Of a stretch of DNA of 64,000 nt, positions 16,713-25,709 are shown one piece after another. The number at the start of each line of letters is the position of its first letter. Within the stretch, counting starts at the first letter, position 1. The translations under genes were made by a program, and so were the position numbers. The stretch is from Alloalcanivorax marinus (lineage in GTDB: Bacteria; Pseudomonadota; Gammaproteobacteria; Pseudomonadales; Alcanivoracaceae), in contig NZ_JADDOL010000007.1 of NCBI RefSeq assembly GCF_016906305.1, positions 1 to 64,000 of the forward strand, written 5' to 3'. The notes beneath the pieces were generated by a model. That model did no database searches and had not been told where the DNA came from. It saw only the letters and a program-made list of their open reading frames with translations.

Positions 16713-17630
16713 TTACCACTGTTTCTTGGCAATCCAATCGACGACGATCCTAGAGATTCTGGAGCCGTAGCGGACGGCGGTCTCAACGACGAAGTCGGTC
16801 AAGAATTCCTTGGCGTAATCAAAGCCCGCGCCGATCTTCTCCGCCAGGTAGTCCAGGATGCCGGTTTCGGAGGCGGCAATGGTCTCATCGGAGACGTTCT
16901 CCTCCTTGGCCTCGCGAACCAGGGAGGCCTTCTTGTCATTGGGGAGAACCTCGACGATGGTGCTCACCAACAGATCCAGGTTGTAGTTTTCCTCGGCGGA
17001 CACCGCCACCAGCTGGGTGCCTGCCAGATCAAATTCCCGGGCGATGTGCTGTTTCTTGATTTCCAGGTTGTGCTTTTGACGCCCACTGGGTTGGCGGCGT
17101 TGCACGTCCCACTCGCGGCACGGTTCAATCTTGTCCGCCTGGGTAATCACGAAAACCACCGGGCATTTGGCCTCATGGGGTCGGATGGCGGTGCGGTAGG
17201 CCTGCACGGCGGAGGCGTAGGCGCGGTCGTCGGCCTTGATGGCCCAGAGGATCAGGTCGAGTTCAGGGGCCAGGTGCTGATAGAGCTCGATGTACTCCTT
17301 ATCCCGCTCCAGGTTCTCCCCCACACCGGGTACGTCCACCAGGATCAGGCCGCCGCCTTCGTCGTCGGTGACCAGCACCTCCTGGGGGTTGCGGGTGCAG
17401 GCGGCCACATCGCTGACCTCGGCGATCTCGCGGCCGAACAGGGCATTGCAGAGGCTGGATTTGCCGACTCCGGTAGTGCCGAATACACCGATCTTGGGTG
17501 TATAGGTGCGAATACGTTTTATCTCCCGCTGAATGAAGTCGCGGATTTCCTTTTTGTGGCTGATGTCCTGCGGGTCGGGCAGTGCGTCCTCGGCGTCGCC
17601 CGGCAGATCGGCCGCGTTATTCTCGTCCAT
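16713..17630 (-). CDS. P-loop GTPase of the YeeP/YfjP type
   Basis: A 305-residue TRAFAC-class GTPase. The motifs are in order: G1 GTTGVGKSS at residues 51-59, G3 DVPGVG near 98, G4 TQAD near 163 and G5-like VAVSAEE near 208. Related YeeP/YfjP/YkfA GTPases occur in cryptic prophages and islands of enterobacteria, with unknown targets. The C-terminal 60 residues are a predicted amphipathic region (AEKIGAGFDYAKEFL...). It is followed on the same strand by the PKD lipoprotein, about 90 bases away behind its own stop region. Confidence 0.85.
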   Translation of the reverse strand: MDENNAADLPGDAEDALPDPQDISHKKEIRDFIQREIKRIRTYTPKIGVFGTTGVGKSSLCNALFGREIAEVSDVAACTRNPQEVLVTDDEGGGLILVDVPGVGENLERDKEYIELYQHLAPELDLILWAIKADDRAYASAVQAYRTAIRPHEAKCPVVFVITQADKIEPCREWDVQRRQPSGRQKHNLEIKKQHIAREFDLAGTQLVAVSAEENYNLDLLVSTIVEVLPNDKKASLVREAKEENVSDETIAASETGILDYLAEKIGAGFDYAKEFLTDFVVETAVRYGSRISRIVVDWIAKKQW

Positions 17631-17680
17631 CGTTCAAAATCCTTGTCTTAAGGTAGAAAGTCCCGATTGGCGGGGTGTAG

Positions 17681-17716
17681 CGGCCGAACCCCCTTGCATT
17701 GCGCAAGGGGGCGGCC
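17681..17716 (-). terminator. Large GC-rich hairpin after the PKD lipoprotein gene
   Basis: GGCCG-CCCCCTTG pairs with CAAGGGGG-TT-CGGCC immediately after the stop codon at 17,723, read on the minus strand. No U tract follows, so it may stabilise the 3' end or act as a weak terminator. Confidence 0.5.
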
Positions 17717-17722
17717 AGGGGG

Positions 17723-20506
17723 TTAACGGAAATTCAAGGTGTAGCGGCTACTGAAGGTCTCACCGGTCCCGTCCACCTCGAAGGCGAAGTCGAGCTGCAC
17801 CGAGGCGTTGACGTTCTCCACCAGCAAGCTGAAGGTCCGCGTCTCGCCGGCTTCGACGGTGTCGTCGCTGACCAGACCGGAGAAGCGCGGGTTGAGGCCC
17901 GGTGGCAGGGTGCCGCTGAGGCGGGTGACCCGGACGTTGCGCAGGGTGTAGCTGCGGCCCTTGGCTTCCAGGCGGAAGCGGGCCAGTTCAACGGTCCCGC
18001 ACGAACCGCTGCAGGTACGGTTGAGGCTGCTACCGCTGCTGTAGGGCAGGCCCACGTTGTACCAGCGCGGCGGGTCGAAGGCGCTGCCTTCGTCGTACTG
18101 CTCCATGGCCAGGTCGGGCTGCAGGGCGGTGATGCGGACCGTGTCCTCCTGGCTGGTCTTCTCGCCGTCGTTGACGGTCAGCTTGATGACGTAGTCCCCG
18201 GCCTGGTCCGGCGTGAGAGACGGCCGCACCGTGGTCGCGTCCACCAGTGTCACGGCACTGCCGATGGGCAGGCTGCTCGTCGACCAGGCGTAGCTCAGCG
18301 CATCGCCTTCCGGGTCGTAGGAACCGCTACCATCCAGTTCCACACGGTTGCCGGTGTAGACGGTCTGATTCGGTCCGGCATCGGCCACCGGCGCGTTGTT
18401 GACGGTCTCGGCGACGACCTGAACGCGGTCGCCCGCGCTGTCCAGCTCGCCATCGTTAACCACCAGCTCCAGCACATAGGTGCCGTCCAGGTCCGGTGTG
18501 AACGACGGCGATGCCGTGCTCGCATCCACCAACGCCGTGGTGCTGCCGTCGGGCCGGGACACGAACCGCCATTGGTAGGTCAGGGCATCGCCGTTGGCGT
18601 CGGAGCTGGCGGAGCCGTCCAGCGTCACCAGCGTGCCGGTTAGGGCGTTCACATCGCGGCCGGCGTCGGCCACCGGCGCGGCATTGGCCTCGGCGGCCAC
18701 CACCGTCACACGGTCCTCGATGCTGTCCAGCTCGCCATCGCCGACGATCAAGCCCACCACATAGGTGCCCGGCAGGTCGGCGGTGAAGTTGGGGGCCGGG
18801 GCGACCTCATCGGACAGCATCGCCGCGCTGCCATCGGGCGTGGAAATGAAGCGCCAGCGATAAGACAGAGAATCGCCATCCGGGTCGCTGCTGCCGCTGC
18901 CATCCAGCAGCACGATATCGCCCTCCACCACCGACTGGTCCGGACCCGCATCGGCCACCGGTTTGACGTTGGCCCGGGTCACGGTGACCGTCACCGTGGC
19001 CGGCGCGCTGTCGAGCTCGCCGTCGTTGACCACCAGCTCAAGCACAAAAGTGCCGGGCAAATCGGCGACGAATTCCGGCGTTACCCCGTTGGCGCGCGTC
19101 AGGGTCGCGCCGCTGCCGGCGGGCCGGCTGACGAACCGCCACTGGAAGGACAGCTCATCGTCGTTGGCGTCGGAACTGGCGGACCCGTCGAGACGCACGG
19201 TGGCGCCCTCGATCACCTCCTGATCGGCGCCGGCATCGGCCATCGGCGCGGCGTTACGCTCGGTGGCGGTGACCGTCACCCGGGACGATTCGCTGGTCGC
19301 CTCTCCATCGCTCACCACCAGGCTGATGACATAGCTGCCCGGCAGGTCCGCATGAAACGTCGGCGCGACCGTCTCCTCGCCCTGCAAGGCGGCCTGGCTG
19401 GCGTCCGGCACGGAAACGAACCGCCACTGGTAGGTCAGCGAGTCGCCGTCGGCGTCGGCGCTTGCCGCCCCGTCCAAGGTGACACTGTCACCGGCCACCA
19501 CGGCCTGATCGTTGCCCGCGTCCGCCACCGGCACGGCGTTGGCCGCCGCCACGGTCACCACCACATTGTCCGGCGCGCTGTCTTCGCTGCCATCGTTGAC
19601 GATCAGCTCGATCACATAATCACCGGCCTGGTCCGCCTCGAAGCTGGGGCGCGCGGTGTCGGCACCGGTGAGCGCGGCGGCGCTGTCGGCCGGGCGGGAG
19701 ACGAAGCGCCATTGATAGGACAGCTCGTCGTTATCCGCGTCGGTGCTGGCGGCGCCGTCCAGGGTTACCGTACTGCCCGCCATCGCGTTCTGGTCCGCGC
19801 CAGCATTGGCTATGGGCGTGCTGTTGGCGGTGGTGGCCGTGATCACCACCTCGTCGGCATCGCTCTCGATCAAACCGTCACTGACCACCAGGGCGAGGCG
19901 GTATTCGCCGTCCAGATCCGGGGTAAAGGAGGGCTCAACGCTCGCCGCGTCTTGCAGCTCGGCGCTACTTCCCACCGGCGTGGCCACGAAAGACCACTGG
20001 TAGCTCAAAGGGTCGCCATCGGCATCGCTGCTGGACCGGCCATCCAGACGGACAAGGTCGCCGGTAGCGACATTCTGGCCCGGGCCGGCATTGGCCATCG
20101 GAGCGCTGTTCTGAATGGAGGCCGTGACCTCGACGGAGGCCGGCTCGCTGTTCAGCTCACCGTCGCTCACCACCAGGGTGGCCACATAGCGCCCGGTCGC
20201 ATCCGCCTGAAAGCGGGGCTTGGTGCTGGTGATATCGGACAGATTGGCGGTGCTGCCATCGGGCAGCGTTGCCAGCTCCCACTGGTAGGTAAGGGGATCA
20301 CCGTCGGCGTCGCGGCTGCCGCTGCCATCCAGAATTACGGTATCGCCCACCTTAACGTTCTGGGCGGGGCCGACCTGGGCCACCGGGGCAGTGTTGCCGG
20401 CGCCGGGTCCGCCGGAATCCACGGCCGGCGAGTCCGAGCCGCCTCCACCGCCACAACCACTCAAGATAAGGCCGGCGAGCACGCCGTAACCGATCCTTCG
20501 AATCAT
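17723..20506 (-). CDS. Outer-membrane-type lipoprotein with eight PKD-like repeats
   Basis: A 927-residue secreted lipoprotein. The lipobox LILSGC lies about 20 residues in, followed by a glycine/serine linker. Eight tandem repeats of about 96 residues each open with N-x-x-P-x-A-x-A-G, carry LDGSxSxDxDxDxLxYxW, and close with DGE or DGS loops, as in PKD/REJ-like beta-sandwich domains. A C-terminal domain with two cysteines (RTCSGSCGTV) and a beta-rich end follows. The start at 20,506 follows GGAGTAAGAACA. The role is likely surface adhesion or binding; no enzyme motif is seen. Such a gene is unusual cargo for a small island. Confidence 0.85.
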   Translation of the reverse strand: MIRRIGYGVLAGLILSGCGGGGGSDSPAVDSGGPGAGNTAPVAQVGPAQNVKVGDTVILDGSGSRDADGDPLTYQWELATLPDGSTANLSDITSTKPRFQADATGRYVATLVVSDGELNSEPASVEVTASIQNSAPMANAGPGQNVATGDLVRLDGRSSSDADGDPLSYQWSFVATPVGSSAELQDAASVEPSFTPDLDGEYRLALVVSDGLIESDADEVVITATTANSTPIANAGADQNAMAGSTVTLDGAASTDADNDELSYQWRFVSRPADSAAALTGADTARPSFEADQAGDYVIELIVNDGSEDSAPDNVVVTVAAANAVPVADAGNDQAVVAGDSVTLDGAASADADGDSLTYQWRFVSVPDASQAALQGEETVAPTFHADLPGSYVISLVVSDGEATSESSRVTVTATERNAAPMADAGADQEVIEGATVRLDGSASSDANDDELSFQWRFVSRPAGSGATLTRANGVTPEFVADLPGTFVLELVVNDGELDSAPATVTVTVTRANVKPVADAGPDQSVVEGDIVLLDGSGSSDPDGDSLSYRWRFISTPDGSAAMLSDEVAPAPNFTADLPGTYVVGLIVGDGELDSIEDRVTVVAAEANAAPVADAGRDVNALTGTLVTLDGSASSDANGDALTYQWRFVSRPDGSTTALVDASTASPSFTPDLDGTYVLELVVNDGELDSAGDRVQVVAETVNNAPVADAGPNQTVYTGNRVELDGSGSYDPEGDALSYAWSTSSLPIGSAVTLVDATTVRPSLTPDQAGDYVIKLTVNDGEKTSQEDTVRITALQPDLAMEQYDEGSAFDPPRWYNVGLPYSSGSSLNRTCSGSCGTVELARFRLEAKGRSYTLRNVRVTRLSGTLPPGLNPRFSGLVSDDTVEAGETRTFSLLVENVNASVQLDFAFEVDGTGETFSSRYTLNFR

Positions 20507-20661
20507 TGTTCTTACTCCATTTTGTATTGGGTCTGGGTGCTCCGTCGTGGCCTGGGCCAATCATCCCCAGCGCACCGCTCCTGCTGGCGGAGCGGGCCGG
20601 ACCTCGAAGCAATGGGTGATGCTCTGGACTGAGCGATGGTTCACATTCCCCGTACCCGAAA

Positions 20662-20702
20662 GTATGGTTTAGGTGAACATGTGTGGTCAAGATAGACCAT
20701 AC
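20662..20702. promoter_or_regulatory. Inverted repeats, candidate operator for the XRE regulator
   Basis: GTATGGT (20,662) and ACCATAC (20,696) form an outer inverted repeat. TGGTC-AAGATA-GACCA (20,684-20,699) forms an inner one. They lie in the divergent region between the PKD lipoprotein and the XRE gene, where an autoregulating HTH protein would bind. Confidence 0.5.
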
Positions 20703-20759
20703 GACAGAGGTAAAGCATTGCCGTAGCTTGGGAGGGCAGATCATCATCGAGGCCCCCCA

Positions 20760-21086
20760 ATGGCAGGTTTTCACGAGCGTTTGAAAGCGGCCCGGCAAGC
20801 GCTGGGCATGACCCAGGAAGCCCTGGCCGAAGAGCTGAACGTGACCAAGGCGTCGGTATCCGCCTGGGAGAACGACCGAGAGAAGCCAGGCTTCCGGCTG
20901 CTCGCCAAAATCCGCGATGTTCTGGGCGTATCCCTGGACGATCTGGTGTGCGGCGCCGAGACGGAAGAGGCGCCGGCGAACGACCCCCAGCGGGTGGCCC
21001 GTAACGACGACGAAGCCGCCTTGCTAAGGGCCTATCGCAAATTGCCTGCCAAGCGCCGCCAAGCACTGCTGAATCTTCTGGGGTGA
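20760..21086 (+). CDS. XRE-family transcriptional regulator
   Basis: A 108-residue Cro/CI-type DNA-binding protein. The helix-turn-helix lies in residues 6-60 (RLKAARQALGMTQEALAEEL, then VTKASVSAWENDR). The acidic linker and basic C-terminal helix (LPAKRRQALLNLLG) probably mediate dimerisation. It is divergent from the PKD lipoprotein gene, and the palindromes at 20,662-20,702 are the likely target. No peptidase or sensor domain is attached. Confidence 0.92.
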   Translation: MAGFHERLKAARQALGMTQEALAEELNVTKASVSAWENDREKPGFRLLAKIRDVLGVSLDDLVCGAETEEAPANDPQRVARNDDEAALLRAYRKLPAKRRQALLNLLG

Positions 21087-21134
21087 GAAGAGGGGGCGGC
21101 CAACGCCGACCGTGTGAAACGGCCGGTAAAAGGC

Positions 21135-21575
21135 CTACTGCGGAGGAACAACCGGCGCCGGGCCGTCATCGTCCTGGAAAAAGTCGTCCAGCAAATCCTG
21201 AATCACCAGATCGGCTTCTTCTTCGGAAGGCAGTTGTCCGCCGTTCAGGATCAGGTGATAGCCCAGCAACTCCCCGAACGCCGAGACCACCTCATACTCA
21301 AAAACGCCTTCCGGCCGCGACTGTCGTGGCCAGCGCTGGCGGCTCAGCGCCCAGATGCGATCCAGATATCGGCTGCTCCGCACAATCAGCTCGATGCGAT
21401 CGGCCTTCCAGAGCGCCAGGACGTGCTCCCGCCGTTGGGGGTTACGTGCCGAGGTCAGCAGACCCTCGAACAGAAAGGCGCCCCACACCGGCGCAACGGT
21501 GAGGGGCAGCTCCTTGCTCTCCAGATCCCGAGCCCGCCCAGCCTGGCGGTAGGGGGTGAAATCATCAGGGGGCAT
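21135..21575 (-). CDS. Unknown acidic protein downstream of the DUF932 gene
   Basis: A 146-residue soluble protein with no recognised domain. The C-terminus is very acidic (EEEADLVIQDLLDDFFQDDDG), and the middle is rich in W, R and aliphatic residues. It follows the DUF932 gene on the same strand after 69 bases, so it is probably in the same transcript. Genes next to DUF932/RadC cassettes in plasmids and islands are often uncharacterised. No function is offered. Confidence 0.65.
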   Translation of the reverse strand: MPPDDFTPYRQAGRARDLESKELPLTVAPVWGAFLFEGLLTSARNPQRREHVLALWKADRIELIVRSSRYLDRIWALSRQRWPRQSRPEGVFEYEVVSAFGELLGYHLILNGGQLPSEEEADLVIQDLLDDFFQDDDGPAPVVPPQ

Positions 21576-21644
21576 CTTCTTCTCCTTCCAATGCGATTCC
21601 CGGTGGCGCTTGGTGCCACCGGGAGTCCTTCTTGTCCATTCGGG

Positions 21645-22604
21645 TCAGGCCACCAACAGCGAGGCCTGCTCCAAGGCTTTTTGTTTTAGGGCGGCACCCT
21701 GGCCGAACCAGGCGGAATCCAGACGGTGGCCGGCGGTGCGCGCCCGGCGCTGGTGGTCCACGAACTCGGTGACCGCATTGAGCAGTCCATAAGCGGTGCC
21801 CTGAGCCGACGCGAGCCCGGCGCCGCGACCGCTGCCTTGATAAAGAGCCTGTACCGACGCCATGGCCCTTTCATTGGCCCGAGTGCGCGATGAATCGTGC
21901 GCCCCCTGGAAGACCCGATGCAGAAACGCCTTCATCTCCGCATCCTTCAGCCGGCGCTCGCTCAACCCTTTTAAGCGGTACATAAAGTCGTCCCAACAGG
22001 AAACGGACAGCCCCAACCGGCTTTTCACCGCCTCCGCATCAAAGATGGAGCGATGGGATACCTTTACCGCCTCCACCGCGCCATTCAGCGCCACCGCCAA
22101 GGTGTTATTGCAGACCACCCGCACGCTGGTGAATTGCGCGGTGGTGGCCATGGTGCCGTCACAGGCGGTGGCCAGCAGCACGTAGGCGTCCGTGCAGTCG
22201 TTCCCTCTGAGCAGACCGCTTTGCCCGGTCCGGGCCAGCGCCCAGATCTTGCGGCCGCCCTTGAGCACGCCGGCGGTCTCCAACTCAAAACCGGACACCT
22301 CGGTGAGATCCCGGTAGAACTCCAGGATCTGCCGTGGCTGAACGACACGATAACGCCGGCTTACGACAGATAGTGGCGCACGGGTGTCGGAACGGTACAA
22401 AACCTTATGATCGTCGAAGCTCAACAACTCACCAGGCTGATTCGGGGCCCCAGAAACGAAGCGTACCGGGCTCTCCTCGATGGCCCAGTCCAGGCCGGCC
22501 TGTTGCAGCCAGACCTCCAGGGGTTGCTGGCGGGCCAGGCGGTTACCCAGGCCGTGCCACGGCGTGCGGCAGACATAGGCCATTTGCTCCACGAGATGGC
22601 TCAT
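21645..22604 (-). CDS. DUF932 (phage/plasmid-like, TIGR03299-type) protein
   Basis: A 319-residue protein of the DUF932 family found in phages, plasmids and islands. The N-terminus has PWHGLGNRL and a later VSRRYRVVQPRQILEFYRDL, both family hallmarks. The start at 22,604 follows AAGGAGA. Its biochemical role is not established, and it is often near recombination or anti-restriction genes. Here it is followed by the 146-residue gene and preceded by a RadC gene, all on the minus strand. Confidence 0.85.
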   Translation of the reverse strand: MSHLVEQMAYVCRTPWHGLGNRLARQQPLEVWLQQAGLDWAIEESPVRFVSGAPNQPGELLSFDDHKVLYRSDTRAPLSVVSRRYRVVQPRQILEFYRDLTEVSGFELETAGVLKGGRKIWALARTGQSGLLRGNDCTDAYVLLATACDGTMATTAQFTSVRVVCNNTLAVALNGAVEAVKVSHRSIFDAEAVKSRLGLSVSCWDDFMYRLKGLSERRLKDAEMKAFLHRVFQGAHDSSRTRANERAMASVQALYQGSGRGAGLASAQGTAYGLLNAVTEFVDHQRRARTAGHRLDSAWFGQGAALKQKALEQASLLVA

Positions 22605-22698
22605 GGTCGTTCTCCTTGTAAACGGCATAAAAGCACCCGCGCCAGGCAGGCGGGGCGATGGAAGGACGAGAAAATGGAGGAAAAGGAATGCGGGCCAG

Positions 22699-23199
22699 TC
22701 AGACCCAGCCGCGCCGGGAAAGGCTCTCCCAGCCGGATTGAGATACGATCAAATGATCCAGTACCCGTACGTCGATCAGCTTCAGCGCCTTTACCAGCAG
22801 ATCGGTGACTTCCCGATCCGCACGAGACGGCTCGCTATGACCGGAGGGATGGTTGTGGGCCAGGATCACTGACGCGGCGTTATATTCAAGCGCCTTCTGC
22901 ACCACGACCCGGGGATGAACGGTAGTGCCATCGACCGTACCGAAGAACAGACGCTCGAAGCTCAAAACCTGATGCTTGTTGTTCAGGAACAGCACCGCGA
23001 AGTGCTCATTCTTTTCATTGGCTAAGGCCATCTGCAGGAATCGGGCGGCATCCTCCGGATTGGTTAAGGCATCGCCGCGCACCAGGCTCTCCTGAAGGAT
23101 GGCGGCGGCGGTTCGCACAATGGCCTCAGGCGTAATGGGCCCAAAGGCCTGGTAAAAGCCCTTTTCGCTTTTCACGAAGGTGGTCTCGCAGTCGCACAT
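22699..23199 (-). CDS. RadC-like JAB (JAMM) domain protein
   Basis: A 166-residue protein of the accessory RadC type. The metal-binding JAMM motif is complete: E near residue 70, then HNHPSGHSEPSRAD. The helix-hairpin-helix domain of chromosomal RadC is missing, as is usual for copies on mobile elements. The start at 23,199 follows GGAG. It is often placed next to DUF932 and anti-restriction genes. A role in DNA processing on entry to a new cell has been proposed for such genes but is not shown here. Confidence 0.88.
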   Translation of the reverse strand: MCDCETTFVKSEKGFYQAFGPITPEAIVRTAAAILQESLVRGDALTNPEDAARFLQMALANEKNEHFAVLFLNNKHQVLSFERLFFGTVDGTTVHPRVVVQKALEYNAASVILAHNHPSGHSEPSRADREVTDLLVKALKLIDVRVLDHLIVSQSGWESLSRRGWV

Positions 23200-23213
23200 G
23201 GGGATCTCCAGAA

Positions 23214-23238
23214 ACAAAAAAGCCCGCATAAGCGGGCT
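23214..23238 (-). terminator. Intrinsic terminator before radC on the minus strand
   Basis: AGCCCGC-ATAA-GCGGGCT with six A's on its plus-strand left flank. Read on the minus strand it is a hairpin followed by a U run. It ends the transcript of the small gene at 23,263 and lies just before the radC start. Confidence 0.75.
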
Positions 23239-23262
23239 GGTGGGATAAGAGGGAAGGGGGCT

Positions 23263-23367
23263 TTACTCCGGTTCGACGCTGAACCGGTAGCCGCACTCCA
23301 GGCATTCGAGAGTGTTCAGTACGGTGTCGTCCATCAGGTCACCAACGGCCGCGTCGGTGGTGTTCAA
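23263..23367 (-). CDS. Possible very small zinc-knuckle protein
   Basis: The frame reads 34 residues from a TTG at 23,367, or 23 residues from the ATG at 23,334. It contains LECLECGYRFSVEPE, half of a zinc ribbon. An intrinsic terminator begins 25 bases after its stop, which favours a real transcript. No good ribosome-binding site is seen, so it could also be the 3' remnant of a larger zinc-ribbon gene. Confidence 0.35.
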   Translation of the reverse strand: MNTTDAAVGDLMDDTVLNTLECLECGYRFSVEPE

Positions 23368-23513
23368 GGAACCGGTCGGACCGGCAACGTAGGCAAGTGA
23401 TAGTCAATGTGCCTCCAGGGGTAGATGAATTGAGGATAAGCACGAAGGACCCGGCTATCGGGCCGGTGATATGTATCTGAAGATTTATTGAGTAATGTTT
23501 CGTTTATTGCGCT

Positions 23514-23711
23514 TCAGAGATGCAGCTGTCGCCGCAGCCGCGCCAGCGCGCGTGCCAACCCGGTTGTCTGCTCGCGCTCCAAATCCGGCGACTGGCAGAC
23601 TGGGCACGCTGAGAAAAAATCCCCGGGCATCAAGGCGTCGGACTTCGGTGCCAGCGTCTTGCGCCAACCGCAGTCCGAACAGCGGTAGGTATAAGGCTCA
23701 GGGGGCCACAT
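23514..23711 (-). CDS. Small zinc-ribbon protein
   Basis: A 65-residue protein with two cysteine pairs, CSDCGW near residue 11 and CPVC near residue 36. This is the layout of a four-cysteine zinc ribbon, followed by a basic C-terminal helix (ARALARLRRQL). Its start lies within the end of the upstream 51-residue gene (14-base overlap), indicating translational coupling. Zinc ribbons of this size bind nucleic acid or protein partners. The target is unknown. Confidence 0.7.
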   Translation of the reverse strand: MWPPEPYTYRCSDCGWRKTLAPKSDALMPGDFFSACPVCQSPDLEREQTTGLARALARLRRQLHL

Positions 23712-23853
23712 TGCCGTCCGCCTGTTGCTTTGGCTTGCGCTCCGCTTCGGCGCAAGCGACTTTCTTCTTTAAATCCTGAAACTCGGTGTACCAGTCGTAC
23801 CCCTTGCGGCAGACGACCAGAAGGCCGATGGCAGCGAGGATGTTTTGGAGCAT
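23698..23853 (-). CDS. Small membrane-anchored protein upstream of the zinc-ribbon gene
   Basis: A 51-residue protein. Residues 1-15 (MLQNILAAIGLLVVC) form a short hydrophobic segment, and the rest is charged and predicted helical (TEFQDLKKKVACAEAE). The start follows AAAGGAGAAG with ideal spacing. The stop overlaps the zinc-ribbon start. The pair is probably one operon of unknown function. Confidence 0.6.
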   Translation of the reverse strand: MLQNILAAIGLLVVCRKGYDWYTEFQDLKKKVACAEAERKPKQQADGNVAP

Positions 23854-24085
23854 AGACTTCTCCTTTTTCGGGGTTATTCGGTGCTATCGGGCGAGTCTAG
23901 ATAACGGAGGCGACAAATTGTGTCGGAGATTTGCACACCGCCGAAATGACCACTAAAAAAGAGTTGGAGTCTGTAGCAATAAAGCTAGAGCTCGATAAAA
24001 TAAAGTAATGGCTATCTGTCTGGATTGGTGGCGGGGAGGGCGAGCCCGGCGGTGAGAAACCACCGCCGCGATCCGATTTTTCGTA

Positions 24086-24484
24086 TCAATTTCGAGATGA
24101 TGCTTGCCAAGCCTCAAAGTCAGCGAGGTCTTGTTTAACAAGTTTTAGGCAGGCGGCAATCACAAATGCATCATCAACCAAACCCAAAATGGGTATGAAA
24201 TCAGGTATTAAATCGATAGGGCTAAAAACGTAAAGCAGGGCAGCAACGATGGCGGCAATGGTGAGCCATGGTATTTCTCTGTATTCTCCGCTCCAATATG
24301 CCTTTAGCAAGGAAAACATCGTTTTCACTGCATCAATATATTCCTTTAAGGGGCCTTCCCCTCTGACTTTTTTCTCGATTTCATCTTCTCTATTGAGAAC
24401 TTTTCTAATGTCATCTTCCGTGACTTTTTTTGTCTTTTCTCTGAGCTCTTTTTCAGCATCCTCAGGTTTTATATTCTTGGGCAT
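24086..24484 (-). CDS. YkvA/DUF1232 family membrane protein
   Basis: A 132-residue protein. The DUF1232 core SPIDLIPDFIPILGLVDD lies at about residues 88-105, flanked by hydrophobic segments. The N-terminal 60 residues are highly charged. DUF1232 proteins are widespread, small and membrane-associated, with unsettled function. The start follows GGAAAACAAC. The surrounding DNA is AT-richer than the backbone, as elsewhere in the island. Confidence 0.88.
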   Translation of the reverse strand: MPKNIKPEDAEKELREKTKKVTEDDIRKVLNREDEIEKKVRGEGPLKEYIDAVKTMFSLLKAYWSGEYREIPWLTIAAIVAALLYVFSPIDLIPDFIPILGLVDDAFVIAACLKLVKQDLADFEAWQASSRN

Positions 24485-24665
24485 GTTGTTTTCCTTTTTT
24501 TAGGTTGGTCTGCCGTTGGGGTGGTAAGGTTTTGGTTTTTTAGGAGGCTGTCGGTCCGCTGATGTACCGGTTCCACGCCTGAAGAAGTTGCCATGGCAGT
24601 CTGCCGATTCAATCTCAGGGATAAGTTTTTTGTATTTTATCTGACTTGTAATTAAAATGAGAAAT

Positions 24666-25709
24666 CTAATGGGAATTTGATTTTTTTTCCCAAATCAGTT
24701 GATAAGTTTGTGCCGTCTCTTCCAGTGCCTCTTTAATCTGTGCCACCCAATCCCCTGGTTCCAGAACCCGGATCTGACTATTCAGCCCGAGTATCCACCA
24801 TAAAGTTTCCTGATCTTTGCCGACGGTGGCGGTGAGACGGTGCCAACCGTTGTCTTCATCGCCGATGGTTTGGTCTTCGCTGAGAGGTGTTTCCTGAAGT
24901 AACCAGGCCAATTGCGGGCGGATATCCGCGACAAGCGTGGTCTGTTCAGGCTCGCCGGTTTGCCAGCCGAAGGCGCCGCTGTCGATGTATGCGTCCAAGT
25001 CGAAGTCGTCGGCAATGGCGGATGGGTCGTCCAGCACCTTGGCTTGCTTAATACGATGCAGGGCGAATCGGCGCAGGTCCTCGTATCCAGCGACGTTGGC
25101 GATCAGGTAGGTAATGCTGTGGCGATTAACCAGGCCGGCCGGATTCAGCGTCATCTCGCTGACTTTGGACTGGCTGCGGCTCAGGTATGTGATCGAGAGC
25201 TGTTTTTGCTGTGCCACGGCCGTCGATACGTGTTCCCAGACTTGCGGTTCCAGTGGCGCCGGTAGCAGGGCTTTGCCATTGGGAAGACTGCGCACACGCC
25301 TCGTCCAATGCTGCAGCGGATGCTGGTGCAAGCCGTCCAAATAGCGCCGTGCGGTTTGGAACCGAGGGCCCAGGTAATCCACGACGTTTTGCGGCAACAG
25401 CCTGTCCAGATGCTGTTCGACCAAATAATAGGCGAGGGCCCCCGGTGGGCTCTGCGCCAGATCCGGATGGTCGAGGTCCGTGTTCGCGGTCTTGTACCAA
25501 CGATAGGGAAGCCGATCATCGTGGCAGCCGATAGGAAAATGCCGTGCGAGTTTCTTGAGATCGCGTTGCACCGAGCGGGGACTAATCTGGAAACCGCGAT
25601 CCTTGAGCTTTTCTTCCAGAGTGCGAGTGCTGATTCCCACGTCATTTCGGGGAATCAACGCATAGAGCACCAGCATCCGCGCCAGCGTTTCAGATGAAGG
25701 GGTGTCCAT
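24666..25709 (-). CDS. WYL-domain transcriptional regulator 1
   Basis: A 347-residue regulator with an N-terminal winged helix (residues about 5-60, including RTLEEKLKDRGFQISPRSVQRDLKKL). The WYL domain (about 155-225) shows the core ITYLSRSQSK...LNPAGLVNRHSITYLIA, and a C-terminal WCX-type extension follows. WYL proteins sense nucleic acid or nucleotide ligands and often control defence genes. A perfect palindrome, CTGCGAC/GTCGCAG (25,862-25,882), lies about 155 bases upstream and is a candidate operator. Confidence 0.9.
   Translation of the reverse strand: MDTPSSETLARMLVLYALIPRNDVGISTRTLEEKLKDRGFQISPRSVQRDLKKLARHFPIGCHDDRLPYRWYKTANTDLDHPDLAQSPPGALAYYLVEQHLDRLLPQNVVDYLGPRFQTARRYLDGLHQHPLQHWTRRVRSLPNGKALLPAPLEPQVWEHVSTAVAQQKQLSITYLSRSQSKVSEMTLNPAGLVNRHSITYLIANVAGYEDLRRFALHRIKQAKVLDDPSAIADDFDLDAYIDSGAFGWQTGEPEQTTLVADIRPQLAWLLQETPLSEDQTIGDEDNGWHRLTATVGKDQETLWWILGLNSQIRVLEPGDWVAQIKEALEETAQTYQLIWEKKSNSH

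Noticed and set aside
17900-20450. Periodic DNA repeat that might be a CRISPR array
   Set aside because: The period is about 290 bases, the repeats are diverged and in frame, and they encode PKD domains. No short identical repeats with unique spacers occur in the window.
19352-20632. A 426-residue plus-strand frame opposite the PKD lipoprotein
   Set aside because: It is antisense to a repeat protein. The apparent order in it merely reflects the PKD repeats.
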